From NCBI GenBank assembly GCA_021298215.1, contig JAJTEE010000005.1:1-64000 (forward strand): DNA of 64,000 bases. The letters are read 5' to 3'. A program made the position numbers and the translations under genes. The stretch is from Alphaproteobacteria bacterium. Its GTDB lineage: Bacteria; Pseudomonadota; Alphaproteobacteria; Paracaedibacterales; CAITNM01. Below the pieces are notes generated by a model that worked only from the letters and a program-made list of their open reading frames with translations, made no database searches and had not been told where the DNA came from. Position 1 is the stretch's first letter. Every line of letters starts with the position of its first letter. Shown here in pieces: positions 25,907 through 34,566 of this stretch.

Positions 25907-27442
25907 TTAATCCTTTGTCTCAAAAATATCAGGACCGGTTTTGATGTATTTTTTTAACAACATGACATCAAAGATGAATAACACGGTGTAGAAAAGAACA
26001 AACAGCGATAGAGAAAAAAGCAGCGATGATTTATCGTGATTGGATGAGGCTAGAAAAGTAGGAAGCACACCTTCAATAGCCCACGGTTGGCGGCCGTGTT
26101 CAGCAACCATCCAGCCACTCATGATGGCAATCCAAGGTAGAGGAAGCATAGCGATGCTGCTTTTTAAGAACCACGATTTTTCGGTGAAGCGACGTTTTAT
26201 GGAATACCAAAAACCGATAACAAAGTACGCAAGCATGAGAAATCCAGCAGCTACCATGACACGAAAAAGGATGAACAAAGGAATAACATTGGGAATGGTA
26301 TCGGCGGCGGCTTTTTTGATGGTGGCCTCGTCTGCTTGGTAAACGTTGAGTGTGTATTTTTTCAACAGCAGGCCATAGCCTAGATCGCTTTTGTGTTTTT
26401 CAAATTGTTCAACAGCTGTTTGATTGGTACGATTTTTACGGAGTTCTTGAAGGGCTTGATAGGCCTTTTGACCGCTTTTAATACGAGTAATAGCCTGCGC
26501 TTCAAGTTCATTCATACCTGGAATTTCAGTAGAAAACGAGCGCGTGGCGATTATTCCGAGCAGGTAAGGAATTTTAAGTTCAAAGGAATTTTGACGTTTT
26601 TGTTGATCGGGAATAGCAAAAACCAAGAGATCAGCTGGTGCTTTTTCGGTATTCCAAACAGCCTCCATGGCGGCAATTTTCATTTTTTGATTTTGGGTGG
26701 CCGTGTATCCACTCTCGTCTCCTAGAACAATCACACTTAAAGCGGAAGCAAGACCAAAGCTTACGGCGACGGTCATTGAGCGTTTGGCAAATTCCACGTA
26801 ACGCTTTTGAAGAAGATACCAAGCACTAACCGCCATGACAAACACCGCACCGGTTACATAGCCAGCGCTTACGGTGTGGACAAATTTTGATTGAGCAACG
26901 GGATTGAAAAAAACATCGTAAAAATTGGTAAGTTCCATGCGCAGCGTATCGACATTAAAGGTAGAACCGACAGGATTTTGCATCCATGCATTGGCGATAA
27001 GAATCCAAAGGGCAGAAAAATTCGTAGCCAACGCGAGGCCCCAAGTGACGCAAAGGTGCGCTTGTTTGGAAAGTTTTTTCCAACCAAAGAAGAAGAGACC
27101 AATCAGCGTTGCCTCCAAGAAAAAGGCCATGAGTCCTTCGATGGCAAGGAGTGAGCCGAAAATATCGCCGACGTAATGACTGTAGTAGGCCCAATTGGTG
27201 CCGAATTGGAATTCGAGGGTAATGCCGGTGGCAACACCCATAGCGAAATTGATGCCGAACAATAAACCCCAGAATTGCGTCATTTGTTTCCAGATAGGTT
27301 TTTGCGTCATCACGTAAACGCTTTCCATGATGGCGAGGAGGAGACTGAGGCCTAGGGTGAGAGGCACGAAGAGAAAATGATAGGAAGCCGTGATGGCAAA
27401 TTGAAGACGCGCGAGCTGGAGTGCCGTTAATGATTCAAACAT
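25907..27442 (-). CDS. cydA: Cytochrome bd ubiquinol oxidase subunit I
   Basis: The haem-carrying subunit that oxidises ubiquinol and reduces oxygen. The N-terminal LARLQFAITASYHFLFVPLTLG includes the haem ligand His, GITLEFQFGTNWAYYSHYVGDIFG is the conserved proton/oxygen-side region, and the quinol loop contains GYGLLLKKYTLNV. A late GWMVAEHGRQPW segment is also typical. At 511 residues it is full length. Its ATG overlaps the stop of the small gene upstream (TAATG), so translation of the two is coupled. This operon suggests that the organism respires under low oxygen, as expected inside host cells. Confidence 0.97.
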   Translation of the reverse strand: MFESLTALQLARLQFAITASYHFLFVPLTLGLSLLLAIMESVYVMTQKPIWKQMTQFWGLLFGINFAMGVATGITLEFQFGTNWAYYSHYVGDIFGSLLAIEGLMAFFLEATLIGLFFFGWKKLSKQAHLCVTWGLALATNFSALWILIANAWMQNPVGSTFNVDTLRMELTNFYDVFFNPVAQSKFVHTVSAGYVTGAVFVMAVSAWYLLQKRYVEFAKRSMTVAVSFGLASALSVIVLGDESGYTATQNQKMKIAAMEAVWNTEKAPADLLVFAIPDQQKRQNSFELKIPYLLGIIATRSFSTEIPGMNELEAQAITRIKSGQKAYQALQELRKNRTNQTAVEQFEKHKSDLGYGLLLKKYTLNVYQADEATIKKAAADTIPNVIPLFILFRVMVAAGFLMLAYFVIGFWYSIKRRFTEKSWFLKSSIAMLPLPWIAIMSGWMVAEHGRQPWAIEGVLPTFLASSNHDKSSLLFSLSLFVLFYTVLFIFDVMLLKKYIKTGPDIFETKD

Positions 27443-27573
27443 TAGTTGGTGATGTGCTGAATGACTTGGTTAAAGCTTAGGTCAAAATGAGATTTACGTA
27501 CATAGATAATTATCAACGTGAGGATGATGAGTTTAATAATAATAGCGATTTTGAGATCTTTGAATTTAGGCAT
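27442..27573 (-). CDS. Small membrane peptide upstream of cydA (CydP-like)
   Basis: A 43-residue frame not found by length-limited gene calling. It reads MPKFKDLKIAIIIKLIILT and then a LIIIYVRKSHFDLS stretch before a polar tail: a basic start, one Ile/Leu-rich membrane helix (about 9-25) and a cytoplasmic or periplasmic end. Its TAA overlaps the cydA ATG by one base, the strongest sign that it is real. Short one-helix proteins called CydP (putative small cytochrome oxidase subunit) are known at this position in proteobacterial cyd operons, with a similar basic-plus-LLLKL pattern. I therefore call it CydP-like by position and architecture; sequence identity to the family is not shown here. Confidence 0.7.
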   Translation of the reverse strand: MPKFKDLKIAIIIKLIILTLIIIYVRKSHFDLSFNQVIQHITN

Positions 27574-27619
27574 GTTTTTAAAGCTTGTTAAGACATTTTA
27601 AGTCACTATATTACTTAAT

Positions 27620-29284
27620 ATGAATGTATTTTTTGGTATTCTACAAATGGTTTTTAGATTCTTGTGTTTATTGGGGATAGTAAGCTTTAAAATCTTTTCT
27701 GTATCATCACCAGAAACAATAGAGCTTTGGAATAAAGCCGCGGAAGCTGTTGAATATAACCATTGCTACTGGTATATGGAAACCATTAAGGAGCTTAATA
27801 GCACGTTGTCAGGAAAAGTTGCTCCTGCAGATTTTTTAAGCGTGCATCAATTACCTAAAAGAGAATGGGAATCTGATTCAAGTTTTCAAGAAAGGTTAAA
27901 AATTCCTCAATTTTTTTGTGAAATTGGATGGGAAGGCACCTTATTTTTAATGATCGTACACCAATCTTTTAACGAAATATTTGCTTCAAATAAAGTACCT
28001 CCACTTTTGCATCGTCATCTTAAAGGAAACAAAGATTTTTTGACTAAGCATTTTGTTGATATTCAGCATACAGCTCAAAACGGTCAATTAGGACCAACTC
28101 TTTGCTTTATAGCAGCTGGTGTAGAAAATTCTGTTCATTCTTGGCAGCTTGATTTTATAAATGGTTTTTTCAAATATTGCCAAAAGGAAGGGTTTACTTC
28201 ATTTGCCAAGTATGTGTTTGATCACTCTAAAACTTTTTTCACCAATATTACTGATCAATTTCTTTACAGCTTGAGGACAAAATGCATCATCGCTGCTTTA
28301 AGAAATCCTAGTTATGGAATTAATCCCACAGAGGAAATACGAAATTATCAAAAACTTCACTTAAGACCCGAATATCAAGATGAAATTTTCCAACAATTAG
28401 TAGACGCTTTATACTGCAAATTAGCTGAACAGGAGAACTATGAATTAATGGATGAAGTGCTGGATGGTTATTCATGGCCACAGCCCTCGACTGATGCAAA
28501 AGAATATGCAATGCACAGCTTGAATCAATCTCTACTTAAGAAAATAGAGCGCAAAAACTATCTGCAAGCTAGAGAAATGTTCGGAAATAGAAACGCATAT
28601 AGACCATCAGAAAATACCTTGCATGCTTTTGTTGTAGGTGCAGCACAACATAATAAATGGGATGATGTAGATGACGTATTAGAAAATATGTATAGCGAAT
28701 CGATCAGAGTGCCTCAACACGTAACAGATTTCGTGTTTATTCAATCGATAATATCCGAAAATCCTAAGCATTTTCAGTTGATAACGGGCACCTATCATCT
28801 TGGGTATTTAACCGGGGAGCAATGGATTTATGGACCTCCGTCCCCTGCAGCGTTTGATACGGGATTATTAGAAGCCGTTAAATATAGGCACCAAGGTACA
28901 TTTGATGTACTTTTAGATGAGCATGGCGAGCATTTATCAGAAAGTGGATCAAGGGCAGCTTTGGAGCAAGCGGGAAGGCCGACAGAAGTTGTTCGAAGAG
29001 CAGATATATTTGATTTATATTCACCATTTGATTTATATCTAGCAATCAACCGCATCTTTGAATTTGATGAGAATCATTACCAACAGCGTCTTAAAAGGAA
29101 ACTTGGAATACCTACAAACAGAGAAGAATTAATAAGTATAACAACCTCTGACTCAACAGCGTTCCAGTCAGCTCTCACGCAGAATTTAAGCTCTCTTTAT
29201 GTTCCTGTTGACGCACAACTTACTGCAGAGGCTTTACCTCAGCAGCTCGATTATAATGATGCCAAGTCCAGCAGAGAAAATTAA
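27620..29284 (+). CDS. Exported helical protein of unknown function
   Basis: A 554-residue protein with a hydrophobic N-terminus (about 5-30) that could be a signal peptide or anchor. The rest looks alpha-helical with many Tyr, His, Gln and Asn residues; a few stretches, such as YLQAREMFGNRNAYRPSENTLHAFVVGAAQHNKWDDVDDVLE, resemble tandem pairs of helices as in pentatricopeptide or Sel1-like folds, but no clear period holds. No catalytic motif is seen. Its 3' end overlaps the tyrP-like gene on the opposite strand by 51 bases, an uncommon convergent overlap. I do not recognise the family. Export and size suggest a role outside the cytoplasm. Confidence 0.7.
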   Translation: MNVFFGILQMVFRFLCLLGIVSFKIFSVSSPETIELWNKAAEAVEYNHCYWYMETIKELNSTLSGKVAPADFLSVHQLPKREWESDSSFQERLKIPQFFCEIGWEGTLFLMIVHQSFNEIFASNKVPPLLHRHLKGNKDFLTKHFVDIQHTAQNGQLGPTLCFIAAGVENSVHSWQLDFINGFFKYCQKEGFTSFAKYVFDHSKTFFTNITDQFLYSLRTKCIIAALRNPSYGINPTEEIRNYQKLHLRPEYQDEIFQQLVDALYCKLAEQENYELMDEVLDGYSWPQPSTDAKEYAMHSLNQSLLKKIERKNYLQAREMFGNRNAYRPSENTLHAFVVGAAQHNKWDDVDDVLENMYSESIRVPQHVTDFVFIQSIISENPKHFQLITGTYHLGYLTGEQWIYGPPSPAAFDTGLLEAVKYRHQGTFDVLLDEHGEHLSESGSRAALEQAGRPTEVVRRADIFDLYSPFDLYLAINRIFEFDENHYQQRLKRKLGIPTNREELISITTSDSTAFQSALTQNLSSLYVPVDAQLTAEALPQQLDYNDAKSSREN

Positions 29285-30481
29285 GGCAAGTGCGACATTG
29301 CCCCCTACCACTGTGTACGGAGCGGTGCCGCCTACTTGACGCATTTTATAGGCCACCGCCGCTGGCATAATCACCGCTAAAATACTGAGGGCGATTGCGG
29401 CGTATCCTAAGGCGATGATGAAACCATTTGGATAGAACAACGCAAAAAATAGCGGCGGCAAGAAGGTAAGAAGTGACGTTTGAAAGCGCTGACCTTTTGT
29501 GTCGCCTTTTTTAAGACTTTCAGCCAAGTAATCGAATAGGCCGATAGCCACGCCTAAGAAGGACGTTGATACACCAAAGAACGCAAAGATATTTGAGAAG
29601 TATTCAATGGTGCTGCCTTGCGTTGCCTGATTTAAATGGCTAATAAAGGAAGCAACGTTTTGTTCTTCTGCGGTTGTTGTAATGGTTGGCAATACACCAA
29701 GGGTAACGACTTGCCAGACCAAGTAGATAAATAATGGCGTAACGCTACCAACGATAATCACTTTTCGTAAATAATTAACGTTAGGCCCGACATAGTTAAT
29801 GAGTGTTGGAATACTTCCATGAAAACCAAAAGACGTAAAAAATAGGGGAATCGCCAGCCATGTAGCGCTTGGCTCACTGCCCGGGTGCATTAAGCACTCG
29901 GATTTCACAAATGGGATCAGGGCAAATACCAAGCAAAAGAAAATGCTGACTTTGACAAATAACAAAAAGCGGTTTGCGTAATCGACATGTTTCGTGGAGG
30001 AATACACAACAACGCCAAGACCTGCAGCAAATGCGGCAGCCATTGTTTGGAATGGAACTGAAATGCCTGCAATACTTTCAATGCCTGCTTTTAAAAACGA
30101 GGCTCCTCCAGTTGTGTAAGCAGCAAGCAGCGCATAGAACAAAAGACCAATACTTGCGGAAGCGATCCATTTGCCAACTTTTCCAAAAATTTTTTCGGCT
30201 AAATAAGAAATGCTATAGCCACCACCCATGCGCAGGTTGATTTCAAGGCTAACAAGCGCTGCAAAGCAGGTGAACATCCACATACCAATAAGCAGTAATG
30301 AGCTATACAAGAAACCTGCTTTTCCAGAGGTCATAGGCAGCGCTAGCATACCTGCTCCAAATGTCGTGCCGGCAACAATTAAGGTTGCTCCGATGAATCG
30401 GCTTTTTGAGGAGTCGTGCGCACTTCCTTTTTTATTACGATTTTGGGCAACGGGTTTGGTGGATTTTGCGGCGCTTTTCAT
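29234..30481 (-). CDS. tyrP: Aromatic amino acid permease (TyrP/Mtr type)
   Basis: An inner-membrane amino acid/proton symporter of the HAAAP family. The diagnostic opening FIGATLIVAGTTFGAGMLALP is followed by 11 hydrophobic segments, GGGYSISYLAEKIFG, and FFTSFGFHGSIPTLINY in the middle. At 415 residues it is normal for TyrP, which takes up tyrosine; tryptophan-preferring Mtr relatives share the same motifs, so specificity is inferred. Residues 1-28 are an extra Lys/Ser-rich tail. Intracellular bacteria commonly import host amino acids this way. Its 3' end overlaps the converging gene at 27620 by 51 bases. Confidence 0.88.
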   Translation of the reverse strand: MKSAAKSTKPVAQNRNKKGSAHDSSKSRFIGATLIVAGTTFGAGMLALPMTSGKAGFLYSSLLLIGMWMFTCFAALVSLEINLRMGGGYSISYLAEKIFGKVGKWIASASIGLLFYALLAAYTTGGASFLKAGIESIAGISVPFQTMAAAFAAGLGVVVYSSTKHVDYANRFLLFVKVSIFFCLVFALIPFVKSECLMHPGSEPSATWLAIPLFFTSFGFHGSIPTLINYVGPNVNYLRKVIIVGSVTPLFIYLVWQVVTLGVLPTITTTAEEQNVASFISHLNQATQGSTIEYFSNIFAFFGVSTSFLGVAIGLFDYLAESLKKGDTKGQRFQTSLLTFLPPLFFALFYPNGFIIALGYAAIALSILAVIMPAAVAYKMRQVGGTAPYTVVGGNVALALIFSAGLGIIIIELLR

Positions 30482-30554
30482 TACTCATTACTCAGATGTT
30501 TTTTTGTATGTTAGGATGTTTCCATAAAGAAAATCTAGATAAAATTTTTAGAGC

Positions 30555-30959
30555 ATGAAGCTTGTCGATTTTTGGGCGTGTTTACCTGGAGAGTGGTTAT
30601 TTGAACGAAATATCTCAAATGGTCTACATCAAACTGGTGTTTTAAAAGTAGAAGAGATCGACTCTACTCTTTGTCAGGCTCATGAAACTGGCAGATATAC
30701 TGATAGCCATCAAGTGTTTTTTCGAAATTATCGCTTTGAATGGGCGAATGATTCTCTCAACATTTTTGGTGAGAACCCTAAGGAGGGGTTTGTGCTGCTG
30801 CATGAGTTAAGCGATGCAAAAAAATGGCACGTGCATAAGTGCAATAAGGATTTTTATGAATTTGAATTACATGAGGTTGGCGAGCAACGTTGGCACACGG
30901 TTATTACTATTACCGGACCAAAAAAGGCCTTGCAGTTGGTGACAGAATATAAGAGATAG
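30555..30959 (+). CDS. DUF6314-like small beta-barrel protein
   Basis: A 134-residue cytoplasmic protein matching the DUF6314 pattern as I remember it: an opening LPGEWLFERNI, then FRNYRFEW, a central HVHKCNKDFYEFEL block and a final ITGPKKALQLVTEYKR. The alternating hydrophobic and polar strands suggest a calycin-like barrel. The function of the family is unknown. It stands divergently beside the tyrP-like gene, with no ribosome site of note, and is followed by a palindromic repeat. No catalytic residues can be named. Confidence 0.7.
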   Translation: MKLVDFWACLPGEWLFERNISNGLHQTGVLKVEEIDSTLCQAHETGRYTDSHQVFFRNYRFEWANDSLNIFGENPKEGFVLLHELSDAKKWHVHKCNKDFYEFELHEVGEQRWHTVITITGPKKALQLVTEYKR

Positions 30960-31010
30960 TTTCACTGGGTACAGCGATCAAGCCGCGGGACGTCAGAAAA
31001 ACGGGTGCGT
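30960..31010. repeat. Palindromic repeat after the DUF6314-like gene
   Basis: GCGATCAAGCCGCGGGACGTCAG starts at about 30973, immediately after the stop of the gene at 30555. It is a half-preserved copy of the CAAGCCGCGG-GACGTC family; the left arm is degraded (ACTGGGTACA). Confidence 0.65.
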
Positions 31011-31092
31011 TAAAAATATATAAAATTAAACGTTGATCATAATGATTTTTTGTATTGGCATATTCGTTCTAACATTTTTTTAAAGAAAGTTT

Positions 31093-31711
31093 ATGTACAC
31101 TCGAATACCCACAATACTAATCATCCTATTTTTTAAGCTCTTTAGCCTTGTTGCAGCAGTTCATTGGAATAACCACCCTGAAATAATAGACACAGAAGAC
31201 AAGATATAAACTTAGTTTGAATTACGATGGAAGTGTCTATAGTCAGCAACCTGGTAATTATTATCTGATGAAGGATCTTCCTCAACGAAGCGCAATGGCT
31301 TTTGATCAAAACATTACCGTTGATCAATATAATTCCAAAGAGTATCAATTGCATTTGCTGGGAGAAATTTTACGCCGTAAAGCCGTTGACCCTTATAGAA
31401 ATAATTTAGTTGATGAATTTAGCCGCATTCCAGTGGCGACAGGAATCGTGATGGCGACACAGTTAATTCGAGGTGGACAAGACCCAGATATTTTAAATCG
31501 ATTTTGGAAAAAAGACGAGGCATACCATTTATTCTCTAGCACTTATGCCGTAAGAAGAGATAATTTTAATGCACTAACGCTTAGATACCTAAATCGCTAT
31601 GGCATTCCGGTTGATAATGCAGAGCTTATCAAAAAGACTATAAATATGCATGCAGCGGAAGTATTTGGGTATGAAGACTATGAAAGTGCCCTTGATTCAC
31701 TTTTTGTATAA
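31093..31711 (+). pseudogene. Exported protein of unknown function, frameshifted
   Basis: An ATG at 31093 opens a signal peptide (MYTRIPTILIILFFKLFSLV) followed by HWNNHPEIIDTEDKI and a stop at about 31207. A second, overlapping frame continues from about 31175 to 31711 and encodes 164 or more residues, but its only starts are weak (TTG at 31217). Removing one base near 31200 (in GACAAGATATAAAC) joins them as one exported protein of about 205 residues. I do not recognise the family; it has several Tyr, Asn and Arg but no clear motif. The frame break could be decay or a sequencing error. If the second frame is used alone it would lack export. Confidence 0.6.
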
Positions 31712-31734
31712 GTTTAAATATTGAAATCACTCAT

Positions 31735-31770
31735 TGGGCCCCGTTTTTCAACGGGGCGTCTATTTAGGTG
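31735..31770. repeat. Hairpin repeat GCCCCGTT-AACGGGGC
   Basis: GGGCCCCGTTTTTCAACGGGGCGTCTATTT forms a perfect eight-pair stem with a short loop, then a T-rich end. It lies between the convergent genes ending at 31711 and 31784 and may serve as a terminator. Nearly the same sequence (TTTTCAACGGGGCGTCTATTT) occurs near 60778-60800, again downstream of a minus-strand gene. Confidence 0.65.
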
Positions 31771-31783
31771 CTAATAAAGATAA

Positions 31784-32338
31784 CTACCCAAGCAACTTCT
31801 TTGCTGTTTCAATAACGCCCTCAAGAGTGCTTTCGATATGCAAGAATTGTTCGTGTTCTTTGCGTGCAAAATCTTCGTTGATAATGTGATGAAATAGGGA
31901 AACTAGGGGATCCCAGTAGCCATCGATATTAGCAAGAATGATAGGTTTTTGGTGGATATTCAGTTGGCGCCATGTAAAGATTTCAAAAAACTCGTCTAAG
32001 GTGCCAAAACCGCCTGGCATGATGACAAAAGCATCAGCCTGTTGAGCCATTTGATGCTTGCGCGTGTGCATTGTATCAACGACAAATACCTGATCTAGAC
32101 CGTCCTGCACGCCTTCACGATTATCTAATTGGTGTGTGGTAATGCCAATAACGTGACCACCGTTTGCTATAACTGCGTTTGAAACGCGACCCATCAAACC
32201 AAAACGCCCTCCCCCATACACCATATTAAAGCCATTCGTTGCAATGAGTTTTCCAAAATCTTCCGCCGCCTTGTAATACTGAGGGTTAACACGTTCAGAG
32301 GCGCCACAATAGACGCAGAGATATTTGCCTTTAATCAT
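31784..32338 (-). CDS. LOG-family nucleoside monophosphate phosphoribohydrolase
   Basis: A cytoplasmic Rossmann-fold enzyme of the LOG family, which cleaves ribose 5-phosphate from cytokinin or purine nucleoside monophosphates. The diagnostic GGGRFGLMG (42-50), MHTRK (90-94) and PGGFGTLDEFFE (108-119) motifs are intact, so it is likely active. At 184 residues it has the usual size. Older annotations call these lysine decarboxylases, which is wrong. In bacteria the likely role is nucleotide salvage or purine balance. Single gene between a hairpin repeat and the divergent vgrG. Confidence 0.93.
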   Translation of the reverse strand: MIKGKYLCVYCGASERVNPQYYKAAEDFGKLIATNGFNMVYGGGRFGLMGRVSNAVIANGGHVIGITTHQLDNREGVQDGLDQVFVVDTMHTRKHQMAQQADAFVIMPGGFGTLDEFFEIFTWRQLNIHQKPIILANIDGYWDPLVSLFHHIINEDFARKEHEQFLHIESTLEGVIETAKKLLG

Positions 32339-32452
32339 TCTTTATCCTTAATCTTTTCTAGTTCTTCCCACTAGACAAAGGTTTTTGTTCTGTCCCAGAA
32401 TGACAAAGAGTACTTAAAAATTTATTAAAAAGCTAATTTTCAAGGAACGCGC

Positions 32453-34564
32453 GTGTCAGCTGGTGAAATACTCTCAATCAAAATAAACACTTCGTTTGGA
32501 GATGGAGCTTTTGTTATTCAGCAGGCTGTTATTGAGGAAGCGCTATCAGAGCCATATCTTATTGATGTGTATGCATCCACGATGCTTTCTAGTTTTGATG
32601 GGGATGACCTGATTTATACTAAAGCTGGTATTATTTTCGAAGTCTATGGCGGGAATGATCCCTCAGCTAAAAAGGAAGAGCGCTCTTACCAGGGTATAAT
32701 CACCCATATGGAACACGTGCGAACGATTTTTGATGAAAAAAAACAAGTAACACATTTTTTTCATTTTCAAATACGGCCACTTTTTTGGATGTTAAAGCAC
32801 AGCCGAGATCATCGAATTTTTCAAGAACAATCAGCGATTGATATTATTCAAACAATTTTTAGAGAAAATGGTTTGTCGGATTTTAAAATACAAGCATCTG
32901 GAGGCACGCAAGCACGAGAATATTGCGTGCAGTATGGGGAAAGTCATTATGATTTCGTCTCACGATTACTAGAAGAAGAAGGCATTGGGTATTATTTTGT
33001 GCATGGTGATTCAGCGCACACGATGGTTCTGTTTGATAGTAATTCAAGTTTTGTGGGTATTGCGCAGGGAAGTTTGCCGTTTTTAAATATCGATACAGAG
33101 GGAGCTTTTGTGGATCATGTGGTTGCGTTTGGGAAAAAATCGCAAGTAGCTGCCAAGGCTTATAAAACTATTGATTACAACTACACGACACCTAATACGC
33201 AATTGTTAGGTAACAGCACAGGAGCTGGATTTGGCGAGGAAATTTATGAATATCCCGGACTTTTTCAACAATCATCCGTTGGTGCCAAGCTTGCCGACCA
33301 GCGCATGGAAGAAATTGAATGGTTTACAAAACGTGTGTATGGAAAATCATCCTGTGCAAGTTTAGCACCTGGAACAACGTTTACTCTGGCAGAACATCCT
33401 ATTACACAGTACAACGCAGCTTATGCGGTTTCTTATGTAAAGCATGAACTTATTGCGCAGCCTACTGATGAGCACGATACCGATTCGTTTGCTTTAACAT
33501 ACACGAATTCGTTTGAAGGTTTTTTAAAAACAATTCCTTACAGGCCTTACCGAAAAACGCTGAAACCCCGAATTTATGGTTCACAAACAGCTTTTGTAAC
33601 GGGAGCCGGCACAGAAGTTTATGGAGACGCGATGGCGCGCATCAAAGTTAAGTTTCATTGGGATTTGAAAAATCCAAACGATGAAACAAGTTCCCTGTGG
33701 GTGCGCGTAAGTCAATCATTGAGTGGTGCAAGTTGGGGAGCACTTTACATGCCACGAATTGGTATGGAAGTTGTAGTATCTTTTATCGATGGTGATCCTG
33801 ATAGACCATTGGTAACAGGATGCGTGTACAATCAAGCCTTTATGCCACCCTACTCTCCTAAAGATTCACCTCATTATATGACCTTAAAAAGCAAGACTTT
33901 TGACGATGATACGGGAAGTAATGAATTGCGCTTTAGCGATGAAAAAGGCAAAGAAGAAATCTATTTGCACGGCCAATATGATATGAATACGGTTATTGAG
34001 CATAGCCGCACGGAAGATATTAAAACGGGTGATGATTCTTTAACTCTTGATGCAGGTGACAAACTTATTCATCAAAAGGGTGATGGCACTATGTTTTTGA
34101 CGCTTATCGATAGTGGAAATCTCACCACTACTCTTAAAAAAGGAAATGTAGTCATTGACGTGAATGGTACTGTTCTTATTAAGGCCACCAAGGCAATTAC
34201 GGTTACGACACCTGATAGCATTACGATCAATGCCGGAAAAAATATCACGATGAAGGCTGGTGAGAATATTGTGATGAATGCTGGAAAAAGTATCCAAAAA
34301 AAGGCGGGACAAAATATTCAATCAACCGCTGGGAAAAGCATTCAAGAAAAAGCCAAAAAAATTCAAGAAAATGCGAGTGCCCAAATTCAACTGAAAACTG
34401 CCTCCATGCAGGCAAAAGCAGGAACATTGATTCAGCTAAAATCTGGAACAGCTTTTAAAGCAAATGCAGGTGCCATAATGGAGATTAAAAGTGGTGGCAT
34501 GATTAAAGCGGAAGGCGCTGCTGTTGGTATGTTTAAGGGTGCTATTACGAAGCTTGGAGGCTAA
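32453..34564 (+). CDS. vgrG: Type VI secretion tip protein VgrG (TssI)
   Basis: The trimeric spike at the tip of the T6SS tube, injected into target cells. It starts at a GTG with AAGGA upstream. The gp27-like part spans about 1-340 (with a typical FQIRPLFWMLKHSRDHRIFQ segment and SHYDFVSRLLEEEGIGYYF), the gp5-like OB domain about 373-466 (ARIKVKFHWD, then GMEVVVSFIDGDPDRPLVTG), and the C-terminal needle about 510-703 is a beta-helix of short AGKSI/AGKNI/ASAQI repeats. No enzymatic extension is visible, so it is a structural or carrier VgrG. The next gene begins two bases after its stop and is a probable cargo or adaptor. TssF/TssG lie 11 kb away; the rest of the T6SS is outside the window. 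Confidence 0.96.
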   Translation: MSAGEILSIKINTSFGDGAFVIQQAVIEEALSEPYLIDVYASTMLSSFDGDDLIYTKAGIIFEVYGGNDPSAKKEERSYQGIITHMEHVRTIFDEKKQVTHFFHFQIRPLFWMLKHSRDHRIFQEQSAIDIIQTIFRENGLSDFKIQASGGTQAREYCVQYGESHYDFVSRLLEEEGIGYYFVHGDSAHTMVLFDSNSSFVGIAQGSLPFLNIDTEGAFVDHVVAFGKKSQVAAKAYKTIDYNYTTPNTQLLGNSTGAGFGEEIYEYPGLFQQSSVGAKLADQRMEEIEWFTKRVYGKSSCASLAPGTTFTLAEHPITQYNAAYAVSYVKHELIAQPTDEHDTDSFALTYTNSFEGFLKTIPYRPYRKTLKPRIYGSQTAFVTGAGTEVYGDAMARIKVKFHWDLKNPNDETSSLWVRVSQSLSGASWGALYMPRIGMEVVVSFIDGDPDRPLVTGCVYNQAFMPPYSPKDSPHYMTLKSKTFDDDTGSNELRFSDEKGKEEIYLHGQYDMNTVIEHSRTEDIKTGDDSLTLDAGDKLIHQKGDGTMFLTLIDSGNLTTTLKKGNVVIDVNGTVLIKATKAITVTTPDSITINAGKNITMKAGENIVMNAGKSIQKKAGQNIQSTAGKSIQEKAKKIQENASAQIQLKTASMQAKAGTLIQLKSGTAFKANAGAIMEIKSGGMIKAEGAAVGMFKGAITKLGG

Positions 34565-34566
34565 TA

